From the NCBI GenBank assembly GCA_029582165.1, contig CM055883.1, positions 20,678,501 to 20,742,500 of the forward strand: a stretch of DNA of 64,000 nt, read 5' to 3'. Positions 1 through 10,954 of the stretch are shown here, piece after piece. Below the pieces are notes generated by a model. The model was not told the origin of the DNA and searched no databases. It worked only from the letters and a program-made list of their open reading frames with translations. Numbering within the stretch: position 1 is the first letter of the stretch; each line of letters opens with the position of its first letter. A program made the translations under genes and the position numbers. The stretch is from Portulaca oleracea (taxonomy: Eukaryota; Streptophyta; Magnoliopsida; Caryophyllales; Portulacaceae).

Positions 1-1111
1 ATGTGTAAGTTGAAATTGGTTGGCTTGAGCCAATTCGAGCTCGAGATTTTGGATATAAGCTTGATCCTCCTCTCGGTCTTCAATGATTCGCTCCAACATC
101 AACCCAAATCAAGATTCTTGGGTAGTTGAGAAATTTGAGGTTGTGGAATGTTTTATTGGGTTAGATGGAAGGTTTCTTCTTGAATGCATGAGCGGTGGTC
201 AATAGGTTGAAGAGTAGAAGGGTATTGGTTGGTAGTATCATAAGAAAAAGGATCTTGATAGATGTGGGAAGAATGAATGGCCCTCACTTGCTCTAATTGT
301 TGAAAATTGAAGATTTGCTTCTCTTGAGCCATTCTCAATTGATTACAAGTCTCCTCATTCGCCTTTTATTTTTTCATTTCATAGGTAGAGGCCAAAAGAA
401 GTGTTATAATGGAATCTTGCTCCAAAGATGAATCTCTTCCTCTTGATTTGCTACCTCCAAAATCAGGAGCATATTGAACGAGCTCATGAAGGAACTGGTT
501 AGCCTCCTGCGTAGTCTTCTTCAAAAATGTCCCTCCGGATGCGATATCGATTAATTCCTTGAGAGAATCAAAGAGTCCACAATAGAAGTGCTGAAGTAGC
601 ATCCTACTGGGTAAATTGTGGTGCGGACACTGACGTTGGAGACTTTTGAATCTCCTCCATGCTTCGAAAATAGACTCTCTAGCTTTTTGCTTGAAACTCA
701 TAATATCTTCCCGGAGTCTACAAGTTTTGTCGGTTGGGAAAAATCTTTGAAGGAAATCTCTCTTTAGGGCCTCCCATGAAGAATAAAATCCAAGTGGACA
801 AATATCAAGCCACATCTCAGCTTTTCCCCTGAGAGTCAAAGGAAAGAACTTCAACTTCAAATACTCCGAAGATATTCCGGGCATATGCATGAAACTGATA
901 CGCTTCTCAAATCTCTCCGTATGAGCAATAGGACTCTCAGAAATATCTCCATGGAACGGGTTACTCTCAAAAACTTCAAGAACACACGGCTTAAACTCGA
1001 ATACCGCGTCAGGTGGTAAACCACCAAAATGATTAGGTTGCCTCCCGTACCCGAAGATGGAACGGCATATGATAGAAGGGTACGGGGTGAATCAGCTTGG
1101 ACTTCACCCAT
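1..1111 (-). pseudogene. gag: gag of Athila-like element, frameshifted
   Basis: Structural capsid gene of the left element. It begins MGEVQADSPRTLLSY at 1111, colinear with the intact gag at 28950 (MGEAQAGSPRTLLSY). The frame breaks near 1035 and continues in another frame through the retrotransposon gag domain (SSEYLKLKFFPLTLRGKAEM, then RFKSLQRQCPHHNLP and SGGTFLKKTTQEAN, about 890-450). A further stop lies near 366, and a third piece at 153-338 matches the glutamine-rich tail. With at least two breaks it cannot make full-length Gag. The rest of the element is outside the window. Confidence 0.8.
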
Positions 1112-1281
1112 CAGGTCTCGAAGCCTCCTACGATGTTCGATGACACAATCGGGCGAACCTACATGCACCAACAAGAACCAATAGAAGCATCAAATTCATC
1201 GGGAGTAGCACAAACAAATTTCTAGCGTAAAAGCAATCTCAAATAACAAAAAACCAAGAAACTAAAACTAGGGGCGCTGGC

Positions 1282-1299
1282 TCCCCGGCAACGGCTCCA
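1282..1299 (-). other. Primer binding site, tRNA-Asp type
   Basis: The minus strand reads TGGAGCCGTTGCCGGGGA a few bases after the LTR end. It is one base from the usual Athila PBS TGGCGCCGTTGCCGGGGA. It fixes the LTR boundary and the minus-strand orientation. Confidence 0.8.
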
Positions 1300-1304
1300 T
1301 TTTT

Positions 1305-2845
1305 TGTAACGTGGTTTTGTAACCCTGGTTTTTATTGTTCTTCTCAGGGAGCGAGGGGCTTTGGTCATAAAATCTAGGTCAATGGTCGGGTTAAGATTGC
1401 TAAGGTAAGGAAGTTGGTTAAAAGGGGTATCACAACGCAAGAAACAAAACTAAGGTCGGTCAAAGAAAGGAAATGAGCTTCGGAGGCTTTTCGGGATGCA
1501 AACGAGGATGAGGAAATGGGTTTTGCAACAAGAGAATAATAAGGAGGGAGAATCAAGTGGCAATTGAGTTAGAAAATACCCACCGAGCTTGCTCTGTCCA
1601 CGATAGTCCGGATGAAACTTCCCCACAGTCCACCACGGACCCGGAGGGTTAATGAAACGGAATTCCCTAGTTAACCTCCTTCCACTTTCGTGGGTGACCA
1701 TTAACTATCCCATCTCCAACCTTCCAACACAAGCGTTGGATGTATTCGGGAACTTTCGGACCCAAATACATCCCACTTGAGGAAAGGATAAGAGTGGGAA
1801 ATTGATTTCCCAACTAATTATTTACTAATATTACTAACCTAAACCTAATCACCCATTCACACCCTAAATTACCCCCTAAACCCATAGAGTTTCTAGGCAC
1901 TAATCATGATACTAACTAAGCTAACAACATCAAAACCAACCCTAAGCATGATTTCTAACATCAAACAACCATAAACAAGCAAAACAATGAAAATAGCAAG
2001 CAAGAACAATGAAAGTAATTAGCAAGGAAATTAATAAAGGAGTTAAGGGAAGAGAATAATTATCAAAATACTGGAAATGAACAAAGGAAACTAAGGAAAT
2101 GATAATTCAACAATCTCTCAATTGATTGAATCCTCAATCCTTGAACAACACCAAAAATTCACCAAAACCCTAGATTAATCCAAGCTAATCTCTCACTAAT
2201 CTCTCTCTAAAACTCACTAATACAAAGCTGGAAGTTAGTAGTCTAAAACTAAAATTTTATCCCCCAGAAAATCGTCAATTGGAGTTTTTATACAAGGCAA
2301 AACAGTTGTGCAAAACGCTATCGTTTAAGGCCTGACACACGCGCTGAATACAGGAGATCGCGGGCGCGATCCCCTAGGTCGCGGGCGCGGTCTGTGAGAA
2401 TTGGTGCCAGGTGATGCTGGCTTCGCAATGTCGCAGGCGCTGTCTGGGAGATGACGGGCGATGTCTTCTTCTGGACTGTTTCTCCCCTGGCAGCGGGTGT
2501 CACAGCCGAGGTAACGGGGGCTACGGCCCTATTTTTTTCCCTTTTCTTCAATCCTTCCAAGGCGTGTAACGCCCGCTACAAGGATCATAGTGGGTGTTAC
2601 CTCACTGTTCAGAACCAAAATTGGGAAAAGGTTTCCCGGGTCAGCTCCGCTTCAGCTCTCGGCACGGCTTGGCTCGAGAAATCTCTAAAAAGCCTCAAAA
2701 TAGCCTATTTTCCTTGCTTTTGCTCCAAAAGTGCAAAAACCTGCAAAACAACTGAAACACTAGTAAAAAGCATGAAAAAGACTCGGAATCCAGCTAAAAT
2801 TCCAAGATAAAAGGCAATATTTAGGCCCAAAAATGGGACTAAACA
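1305..2845 (-). repeat. 5' LTR of left Athila-like element
   Basis: About 1.54 kb, with TG...CA ends (minus strand TGTTTAGTCCC to GTTACA). It is colinear with the LTRs of the 27-39 kb element: the same stretch with 'ttagtgagagattaatc', the same end next to the PBS, and the same order of dyads then TATA then transcribed region. Small open frames in it are incidental. Confidence 0.85.
2285..2600 (-). promoter_or_regulatory. TATA box with upstream quasi-palindrome array in LTR
   Basis: The minus-strand TATA (GTATAAAA, about 2286-2293) is preceded upstream by about eight 14-16 bp dyads: 2356-2371 (GATCGCGggCGCGATC), 2378-2391, 2430-2443, 2451-2464, 2490-2503, 2511-2524, 2566-2579 (GTAACgcccGCTAC on plus) and 2587-2600. 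Arms vary between copies but stay mostly complementary around a CC/GG centre. The position upstream of TATA suggests a U3 control region; function is inferred. Confidence 0.6.
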
Positions 2846-3990
2846 TTAGTAAAAAAAAAGATAAAGATGTGGTTGACAAAGAAGTCCACCAAGGATGAAA
2901 AAAGTGAAGAAAAGGGAGAGAAAGCTAGTCGAACAAGTTAAAAAGAGAAAGAGGAAGGAGGAAAAGGTTGGAAGAGGGAAAAAGGAGACTTATTTGGAAG
3001 TGAGAGAAAACTACAACTTGGATTACAAAAAAAACAAACAAAACAAAACTATGAGCTTTATGCCCTGTGCCTGCTAAAAATTGCGAAAAGCCTCAACCTT
3101 TTGTACAGGTTTGGGCTTCAATGTGAAAAAGCTCAGGGTTGTGCTGGAGGCTTTTTTAGGCTTTTTGGCATCCCGGGCGCACATTTTAAAGTAAGGTAAG
3201 ATCATTGAAACTATTTTGATCGTTGTTTTTCATACTCGATCAAAATGAGCACCATCAATAGACACTGGATTTTATCCAAATTTTTGTGTAAAAAGCATTG
3301 TAACATTTTATTCTTATATTAGATTAGACCTCAAGTCCGTGAATCATGTGATAACACACATCTTCTTATGTTTATAAAATACCTCATTCACTTCCATTTC
3401 TAATCCTCACACAAGAAGTCATCCACTTTCACCTGAAGAGCCTCCACATCCCACTTTTTCAACATATATAGGCCCACTCACTTGAACACCATTTTTCACA
3501 AATCTTCGACACTTTTTCGATTTAGTGAGTTTAAATTGCATTCTGTAATCTTTCCAACTAGACTTAAATCGCTTTAATAGGAAGTCCAACGTATGACTTA
3601 TGATTGTTTTCAAATGGGTTGTACGTGGAGTAATTTTGCAAAATCAAATAACTTAGACTCAAAAAACTCGATATGCAAGCCAAATATTTTCTCCTTTTTT
3701 TTCCTATTTCCTAATATTTTCCCACGAATTAAATAGTTATTCGTATTATACGGCAATAATGCTAATTCGGGTATAGTTCTTATTCTTTTTCCTCAAAACC
3801 AATCCAGATAAACTAATAAAGTCTCCTAAATCAAATACAATCTCCATGTCTTTATTTTAGTCTCCTCCTAACCACTATAAACAAAGGTCTAGCCCCATAT
3901 TAACTCGACACCCCAAAATTTCAAGCGTATTGACAACAAAAAAATCTTCTCACATCCCACCCCCCCGCCCCCACGCGCTACATTTTCCTT
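2846..3990. other. Intergenic DNA, no gene recognised
   Basis: Stretch between the left element and the outer Tat element. It holds a purine-rich open frame at 2895-3077 with only K/E/R-biased low-complexity sequence and nothing recognisable. Near 3886 'actataaacaaagg' followed by a C-rich leader-like tract (3955-3990) could be a remnant promoter and 5' UTR, but no coding exon follows on the far side of the Tat insertion. I can assign no function. Confidence 0.4.
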
Positions 3991-3995
3991 GTGTG
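3991..3995. repeat. Target site duplication GTGTG of outer Tat element (left)
   Basis: GTGTG directly before the LTR start TGTCAGACC. The same five bases follow the other LTR at 50524-50528. This shows that the two LTRs 46 kb apart belong to one insertion. GTGTG is low complexity, so the match alone is weak; matching ends, PBS, PPT and orientation support it. Confidence 0.75.
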
Positions 3996-5117
3996 TGTCA
4001 GACCCCGGAAAATAATTATACGGGTTATAAAAGAATTAAGAGTCGCCAGCCGATTTAAGGAAACTGACCAACCGTCAAAAATAATAAAAATAACTCCGGT
4101 CTACGAAACCCAATTCTAAGTTCGGGTGTAAGATTACGAATTCGAGAATTATAAGAATTCACGAATTCGCCTGTTAGAAAACAGACTCTACTAAAATCGA
4201 CATTAAAATGAAAAGAACATGGAGAAGTTTAATTAATTTCACGAATTTATATTCTCATCATGCAATATAAAATATGGTTTTTTGTTTACAAAATCTGCAC
4301 AAGTAAACGAATTAACGTACAAATTACATGATTAAACAACGATAATAAAGAAAGCAGTGACTCGAACCTCTTTTGATTTTAGGAGCCCTAATGTGTCGGT
4401 TGAAATTCTTGACTTTGCCTTGACCTTGGACTTTGATGGAAAGATAGAAGCGGTTTAAAAAAAATGGTATTAGGGTGATAATATGGACATGACAAAAATG
4501 GTTAGAAGAGATTTAGAGAGAGAATATGGATGATGGTAGTATCGAAACTTGGTAGAATGATATAGTTGATGGAAATTTGGTAGAATAAGGGTGGTAGAAG
4601 ATGATTGTTGATGATATCAGGGTGATTAAGAGGGGGTATTTATAGGTGAATGAGATGAGGTTAGGAGGGAAAATCATGCGGACACATCCCCATGATCATG
4701 CCATGCAATCGTAAAACCTATGCGGGTTTTGAAGGTCAAAGTAGAAGTCAAAATATGTTGGCTAAAATCAGGGGAGGGTGATAAAGATTCTGGCGCCAGA
4801 ATTCGAAGAGAAAACCCCCGCGGGTTTTTTTATCCTGCACGCGGATCGTGACGTGGACTGAGCTGAAACGACGCACTTTGGTCAATAGAAAACCCCTACG
4901 GGTTTTGTAATAGCCTTGGTCGGATCTGTTTCTGGGCCGCCTTCGTTTGGGTCGCTTTTGTTTATTAAAACCTAAGCGGGTTTTATTCCAAGTAGTGGGT
5001 TGTTTTGCTTGCTTCGCCATTCACATGGGCCCAATGACCCATTTTGGTATCCAGCCCAACTGATTTATCGGATGTTGATGGGTCGGCATTATGTCGGCGC
5101 AAATCCCGGTGTCTACA
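3996..5117 (-). repeat. 3' LTR of outer Tat element, internally deleted
   Basis: The minus strand runs TGTAGACACCGGG to ...GGTCTGACA. It matches 49430-50523 closely along its length, but lacks about 430 bp that the 5' LTR has after 'gaccccggaaaat'. The join lies at AAAAT, which occurs at both deletion edges. The TATA box on minus is at 4636-4645. It is preceded by the PPT at 5118-5134. Confidence 0.85.
4636..4984 (-). promoter_or_regulatory. LTR promoter: TATA plus four AAAACC-GGGTTTT dyads
   Basis: The minus-strand TATA (CTATAAATAC, 4636-4645) has four 18-bp dyads upstream: 4713-4730 (AAAACCTATGCGGGTTTT), 4811-4828 (AAAACCCCCGCGGGTTTT), 4889-4906 (AAAACCCCTACGGGTTTT) and 4967-4984. The outer bases are almost constant and the centre varies. 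The same dyad occurs near the antisense genes of this element. Confidence 0.6.
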
Positions 5118-5134
5118 GAGAGCCCCCACTTTGA
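5118..5134 (-). other. Polypurine tract of Tat element
   Basis: The minus strand reads about AAAGTGGGGGCTCTC immediately before the LTR start TGTAGACAC. This is the expected plus-strand primer site. It confirms that 3996-5117 is the 3' LTR and that the interior lies to the right. Confidence 0.75.
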
Positions 5135-5234
5135 TCGAGTCCAAATAGGACGAAGGTCAAAGTAGCCTAAGATGTTGTCGGCTGGATGTTTGCCTTGAAA
5201 AAAAGGGGCTGTCGGTCATTTTTTATGTGGCGAC

Positions 5235-6420
5235 CGGATGATGTCGGTGATGTCGGCGCTGTCGTCGGAGGCCTTTAGGTGGCAACCGTTGGACTACTGC
5301 TGCTGATGATGTCGTCGGAGGCCTTTAGGTGGAAACCGTTGGACGAATGAAGATGTCTGATGATGTCGTCGGAGACCTTTAAGTGGTAACCGTTGGACGA
5401 CTGAAGATGTCTGGTGATGTCGTCAGAGACCTTTAACTGGTAACTATTGGACGACTGGAGATGTCTAATGATGTCGTCAGAGACTTTTAAGTGGTAACCG
5501 TTGGACTACTGGTGCTGATGATGTCGTCGGAGATAGGGATGGCAATAAAACCCGTACCCGCGGATACCCGCCTCTATCCGCCCCGCAAAAAGCGGGAAAC
5601 GATACAATTTTATTAAAAAATACGGGTATGAGTCGGGTATGGATACGGGTCGGGTACGGGTACAGGGTAGTACCCGGTGGGTACCAGACCCGACCCACCC
5701 CGCCACACCACGCAAATAAGAAGCCCATAATTTAGCCAAGGCCCACTCAGATTTCGGCCTAGAAAGACTGCCTCCCTGCCCTAATGCCCTTTCTAATTTT
5801 TCCCTGTCACTCCCTCAGGGCTCTTATCTTATGCTCTCTACGCTGCTAAATGTTCTTTTCTTATGAAAATATCATATCATTCTTTTTAGAAAATATCATA
5901 TCATAGCCCCGAAAACAGTGGTTTAATTACCCGAATACAACCCGTTAATTTTTGCATATGGGTATAAAATGGGTGGTAAAATTTAAATTTTATGTATACC
6001 CGCATTGTACCCGTTGTACCCGCATACCCGGTGGGTACGGGTAAGGGTACAAATATTTAGTACCCGCTAAATATAGGTAAGGGTAAGGGTAGTGATTTTG
6101 AAAACGGGAACGGGTAAGGGTACGGCTCTACCCGCCCTGAACCCGCCCCATCGCCATCCCTAGTCGAAGACCTTTAATTGGTAACCGTTGGATGAGTGTT
6201 GTTGATGATGTCATCGGAAACCTTTAGGTGGTAACCGTTGGATGATTGCTGCTTATAATGTCGTCGGAGACCTTTAGGTGGCAACCGTTGGACGACTGCT
6301 GCTGATAATGTTGTCGGAGACCTTTAGGTGGCAACCGTTGAACGATTGCTGCTGATAATGTCGTTGGAGACCTTTTGGTGGCAACCGTTGGAAGATTGTT
6401 GCTGATAATGGTGCTCTTTA
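5235..6420. repeat. Tandem repeat of about 50-55 bp, roughly 11 units
   Basis: Units of the form GATGTCGTCGGAGACCTTT-AGGTGG-AACCGTTGGACGACTG repeat from about 5235 to 5533 and resume at 6163 to about 6420. A MITE (5534-6162) interrupts one unit. Unit starts fall near 5261, 5311, 5366, 5420, 5474, 5524, 6209, 6260, 6310 and 6361. It lies between the PPT and the antisense PMD gene, a place where Tat elements often carry tandem repeats. No coding capacity was seen. Confidence 0.8.
5534..6162. mobile_element. hAT-type MITE (629 bp)
   Basis: Terminal inverted repeats TAGGGATGGC...GCCATCCCTA. They are flanked by an 8-bp duplication with one mismatch: GTCGGAGA at 5526-5533 and GTCGAAGA at 6163-6170. 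Eight-base duplications are typical of hAT transposons. The interior is rich in GGGTA/TACCC words on both sides, making long imperfect inverted repeats. There is no transposase. It inserted inside a unit of the 50-bp tandem repeat. Confidence 0.85.
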
Positions 6421-6647
6421 ATGCAGAAACCAGATGATGTGTTAGTCCCTTTTTGGCGGCGACCTGAAAATCACGTACAGAAAAAACTAAGTATTAATTT
6501 TTCAGCAATGCAAATGAGGTCAAATTTTTTTATCTGAATTTTGGGAACCCTTGGGCCACAATCTTTGGGCCGTCAGTTTGGGATGCATGATTTAATTCGA
6601 ATGGGCTGAAGGGAGCTTGGACCGCGGAATTGGGCCCTGGTCACAAT
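6421..6647. other. Spacer upstream of antisense PMD promoter
   Basis: Noncoding DNA between the tandem repeat and the promoter of the antisense PMD gene. No gene, repeat array or strong motif was seen apart from scattered GGGCC words. Confidence 0.4.
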
Positions 6648-6951
6648 AACCCCTGCGGGTTTTATGGCCTTTCTTGGGCTGATGAAGAGCGTTGGGCCGC
6701 TAAATTGGGCCCTATGTACCACAAAACCCTTGCGGGTTTTCTTCTTCTTTTTTTTCTTTTTTCTTTCATCGTGAAGGGAATCGATGTGGGGCCCATCCTT
6801 TGTGCTGATGAGAGCATGCCATGCTGCTATGTCCCTCTTTTGGGTAACAAAGTGATGACCTTTGGATTTTCGACCAATGAAAGACGTTTGTCATCTCGAG
6901 GCGGGTCCTTAAAACGAACGGTTCTTGTTCGCCCAACAATTCTATAAATAC
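6648..6951 (+). promoter_or_regulatory. Promoter of antisense PMD gene with two dyads
   Basis: TATAAATA at 6943-6950 lies upstream of a pyrimidine-rich 5' UTR (6955-7025) and the ATG at 7065. Dyads ATAACCCCTGCGGGTTTTA (6647-6665) and AAAACCCTTGCGGGTTTT (6723-6740) lie about 280 and 200 bp upstream of the TATA box. This matches the LTR promoters of the same element. Promoter function is inferred from position. Confidence 0.5.
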
Positions 6952-7064
6952 CATGCCTCTCCTTTATTTCATTCATTTACACCTTCAGCTCCTCCACATC
7001 TCTCTAGCTTCTTCCTCACTCTAGAAAATTTGTTTCTTTGAAGAAAGTTCGGGTTTTTCAGAAA

Positions 7065-7225
7065 ATGCATCCCCGAAGCCATTGGAATCCTCCCCTTCCT
7101 CTTGCGGCGCAATGGCCCCATGAGATGTTTTCACGGCGCAACTTCATTCCCGGTGTGGCCGTTGACCCTTCAGATCTCACCGTTCAACCTTGGAACCATG
7201 CTTGGTTTACCGTTCTCATGGCAAA
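7065..7225 (+). pseudogene. Antisense plant mobile domain (PMD) gene, exon 1
   Basis: First coding exon of the PMD-like gene carried antisense by the Tat element. It starts ATG CAT CCC (MHPRSHWNPPLPLAAQW) after a TATA box and short 5' UTR, and ends at a plausible donor, AAA|GTAATT, at 7226. The intron that follows contains the whole 16-kb Athila-like element and three dyads, and reaches exon 2 near 23898. The splice phase to exon 2 does not work cleanly, so either decay or a different junction must be assumed. Its assignment rests on position, strand and promoter context, not on a domain of its own. Confidence 0.5.
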
Positions 7226-7354
7226 GTAATTCCCGAAACCTCCTTTTATATGCTTAGTTTAATGTAAAAATGAGCAAGAATGAATTTATTTTTCGTGTCT
7301 TGTCGATTTTCATTATTTTAAGCATGCTTTGAGTAGATGCATATTCATGGCTTC

Positions 7355-8815
7355 TGACAGACCTAAAACGTATAGGTGTCTGTGTACCGCAAGTGTACGG
7401 GTCTGTGTAGTATTAAAATATCATTCTCTCTCAGGGATTTGCATTCAACCACGCACTAAACTAGTTCGCTACAAAGAATGCTAAGTCGATCCAAGGGTTG
7501 TGGTAAGGTTTTCTAAACTAAACTAGGAAAGCAGGAATTTTTAGGGTTTAACCAAATAATTAAAAGCGTTCAGGGGAGTCCACTCTAGTCATTCAACCAA
7601 ATTATCAACAATCCCGGTGCAGGTAACAAGATAATTCGGGGTCTATAATCTTTCTAGGCCTTATCACTTCGATCATTCGATCCTAGGTGAGTGACAGTGA
7701 TTAAACTAAACATTATTTCTAACTATTTAACTTAATAAAAGATAAGAACTAATTATAAATTGACCCTAGGAAAGAATCATTATGTCTAACTATTTTCTAA
7801 ACCTATTCAATCTACGCAGTCCAATTCAAGACTCAAACTGTCGTTCTATTGTTGAGAATATAAGACCAAGTAAAGACTGAGACTGTCGTTCTACTGCGAA
7901 ATTACCATGACAAACATTACAAGCAGATTAAACGAATAAAAGGATAACCTAACACCGAGACCGTAATCAAATTCAATCAATAGACATCCAGATTATCCCC
8001 CAAACAAAGGAAATTAGCTACTCATAATATTGGAAGTAAACATTGCAAAATCTAAACAAGAACAACAAAGTATGAAAGTAAACAAAAATAAACCGAGTTC
8101 GAATTGGCGGAATCGATCTCTTTGTGTCACCCGAATCGATCTCTTTCGTGTTCTTCGATCACTAGCAACAATCTAATCTATTAACAATGTTTTGGAATTA
8201 ACTGTAAAGAAAGTATCTAAAATCTACTCTAAAAACTCTCTAAAGTTATGCTAATATTCTCCCTAAAAATCGATAGAAAACTGATTTTAAAACTTGATAA
8301 AAACCTCTCCTCAAACGGCGGACGTCAACTCCTTTTATAGGGTTGGACTAGGGCACAAAACGCTGCCTACATTTTGGAAATGTTGGCTGCGTTTTGCCTA
8401 AAAAGTGAAGCTCCTTCATGTCTTAGCGCTGGCTGCGCCTAAAAAACGCCACTACGTTTTGGCATTGCTTGCCTTCTGAAGTTTATGGACAAAGCGCTGG
8501 CTGAGTTTAAGAAACGCTGGCTGCGCCTTGTTCTTCCGCCTTAACTTGGCTTGGGTCGTGGCAAATTGGGCCGTCCTTCCTTCTTTCTTTTCTTCTTCTT
8601 CGACTTCTTTTTTTATTTTCTTTGATTTTTGCTGTTTTTCCTCCAATCCTTCATGCTTTTTGACATAATTCCACTTATTTCTGTAAAACACACCAAACTC
8701 GCGAACAAGTGTATAAATCACATAAATTGACATAAAAATACAGGATTTAGGATATAAAAAGCATTAGATTGATATGTTTTGAGCTCTAAGAACTCTATAT
8801 AAAAACTACTTATCA
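7355..8815 (-). repeat. 3' LTR of dimeric Athila-like element
   Basis: 1461 bp, matching 22022-23476 along its length. The minus-strand start TGATAAGTAG follows the PPT at 8816-8828. The minus-strand TATA lies near 8329-8342 (CCCTATAAAAGGAG). Upstream of it are degraded dyads built on AAACGC/GCGTTT and GCGC (about 8357-8535). The open frame at 8452-8733 is LTR sequence read by chance, not a gene. Confidence 0.85.
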
Positions 8816-8830
8816 AATCCCCCCATGCTT
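8816..8830 (-). other. Terminal polypurine tract
   Basis: The minus strand reads AGCATGGGGGGATT directly before the LTR start TGATAAG. This establishes minus-strand orientation for the element. Confidence 0.75.
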
Positions 8831-10842
8831 ACTCTTGCTTGTCCCCAAGCAAGTCAGAATTTAAAACATGAGGATTAAGGCTCAAACTGGAAAAACGAAA
8901 CCTAAGAAGAGAAAGAAGTGCAAAAGGGTTTTCCATAGGATTACAAAAACAAAATCTTAACACCCCCTCAGGCTAACCATTCCAACACATCAATTCAACA
9001 AGTAAGCACAGAGATCAGTTTAGACAAGATCAAAACTCAGTTCAAAAGAGAAAGGAAGAAATTTTTGAAACCAAAAGGAGAGAACAAGCATTTCAGAAGC
9101 ATAAATCCGCCAACAGCCTTAAGAATAATGCAAATGTGCGCGGTTAGTTATGGACGTAAGTAAGTCAAAATGAGCAAACCTCACATAAGAAAGAATAAAA
9201 CCACTCAATCACTCAAATTTAAATATGTATGTGGGTTTTCTCATACTCAAACCAATAGAAACAAACCGCCATAACCTTGGTAAGAACCTCGCTCTCCACT
9301 TCTGGTATGTAATGCACAAGTGACAATCAAAAGGACTTTATCGGGTTGTAACAGGGCTTAGGTTAGGGGAAAGGAACGGTAAAATTTGGGAATCAGAAGT
9401 TAAGAGCCATGCTTGGATTGAATTTCAATGAGTATAACACTCTAAACTCGCCTTCTTGCTTAGTGTATGCAAGGAATTTCACCTTTCACCCTCAACAATA
9501 TGAAACATCTCAACTGAATACAACCAAGTCGAGGTTTTCAGAACTTTAAATTGAATCTCCCTAATCACCATTTTCTTTGGAACTCTTTTTCTCTATATTT
9601 TTATACTTCTCCTTTTTTTTTGTGGGTGATCAGGGAGAAGAAAACTATGGAATTATAACTTTGAGCTCAATATAATATATGAACAACATAACCAAACACT
9701 AATTATTCAAAAGGTGGGACTTTCAGTTTCTCCCAAATTGAAACAATAAGCACAATCTAACCTAAACTTCATATTTTTGGTCACAAACACACCAAACCAA
9801 CTGCTCCTTCCAAAAACACGAAAAACTCTCATTTAACCAAGCAAGGCAAAGGGATACTGGATATGGAAGCCCAAGGCTTGTATTGTCAGGGTTCAATCAT
9901 GAAAGAAGGGTAAACAAAGGCTAGGCACGGCAAAAAGAACGGTAAATATAATGTAGGATAGGCTATTTGGCTATGTAGCTTAACAAAATAAAATGAATGC
10001 CTTAATGACTTTGTCACAACGTGCAATGCAAATATGTAGTCTCAAGCAAGATGCAACTAATGGGTGAGTCACTCAGGGAATCATGGAATTGATAAAAGTG
10101 ATCAATTCAAAGTTTAGGCAATGTGGACTCATGGGATAAGGCTCAATCAACGAAACTTAGCCCAAAGATTTTCGGCACGCACATTTATACTTGCTAAGAT
10201 AGTCAAAGCAGTAAAATACAACTTTCGTAACTTGACTCAAAATCAGAAGAATTGAAGGAAAAGGTTTCAAAAACTTTTGAGATCTCATCCAGACTTTTCT
10301 AAGCGAAGCAAGCTAAACTGAAAGTAAGAAAGGTTTACAAATCATCACCGAACGTGTTTCCGGTTTTAGTCCTAGTCCTATCCTATATTTTGTTTGGTTT
10401 TTGTCTTTTCTAATTTTTTTTTTGTTGGTCTTTTTCTAAATTTTCTGATTTTTTTTTTGTTGGATTTTTGAATAGGTTGATGCAAACGAAAGAAAGAGGA
10501 ACAAACTAATAATAGAAGAAGAAAAAAAAATCTACATGCTTCTATCTAATGCAATCTAGGTGGATACAATTTAAAAGAAAAACTTAGAAAGAAAATCTTA
10601 AGAAAACTAGAACGAAAAACAAAAGAAAAACACACTAGGAACTCAAATAAAAGAAACCAAACAAGCTATAAAACACATTAAACTAAGAGTAAGCAAAATA
10701 AAAGTAACACACAAAAATAAGAAAATCACACTAAAAACTGAAAGATAAGTATGAAACAAGAAAAAGAAAGACGAAAACAAAAGGAAATTAAACGAAAAAC
10801 AGAAAAAATAAACAAAAAACAGAGAAACAAGAAGAAATATTT
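8831..10842 (-). other. 3' noncoding region of Athila copy A
   Basis: About 2 kb between internal and terminal PPTs. From 8945 on it is repeated closely at 16533-18480. No ORF of note; AT-rich, with poly-T runs near 9615 and 10420. Long untranslated 3' regions are usual in Athila elements. Confidence 0.6.
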
Positions 10843-10847
10843 TTCAA

Positions 10848-10865
10848 CCCCCCTCCCCCCATGCT
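10848..10865 (-). other. Internal polypurine tract, copy A
   Basis: The minus strand reads CATGGGGGGAGGGGGGTTG, preceded by CATTGAGGACAATACAAC. The same words precede the PPT in the other Athila element (36580-36617). It lies about 2 kb before the terminal PPT. Confidence 0.6.
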
Positions 10866-10954
10866 TGAACGTTGTATTGTCCTCAATGCAGAAGACAACG
10901 ATGAAGGGTAAGGGTAGGCAAAGGATCAAGGATCCTCGCCCAGTGGGGAAGGGT

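Larger units (their letters stand above)
1..2845 (-). mobile_element. Athila-like Ty3/gypsy element, 5' part (left edge truncated)
   Basis: Reading the minus strand, an LTR (2845 to 1305) is followed by a tRNA-Asp-type primer binding site and a gag gene that runs off the left edge. The LTR end, PBS, leader and gag all resemble the plus-strand element at 27239-39355, so the two are relatives in opposite orientation. The LTR starts TGTTTAG and ends TTACA on the minus strand. The far end and the second LTR lie outside the window, so no target duplication can be tested; the right flank begins TTAGT. Confidence 0.85.

Noticed and set aside
2895..3077. Lysine-rich small protein
   Set aside because: Low-complexity purine tract; no conserved motif, no homologous copy and no promoter context.
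3996..5117. Solo LTR unrelated to the element at 41-50 kb
   Set aside because: It is next to a PPT, shares ends and body with 48972-50523, has the same orientation, and the GTGTG flanks match.
5534..6162. GGGTA-rich tract as interstitial telomeric DNA
   Set aside because: The plant telomere unit is TTTAGGG; this tract lies inside a MITE with inverted ends and an 8-bp duplication.
8452..8733. 93-codon K/E-rich frame on minus
   Set aside because: It lies inside the LTR of the dimeric Athila element, overlaps the dyad array and ends, and has no family features.
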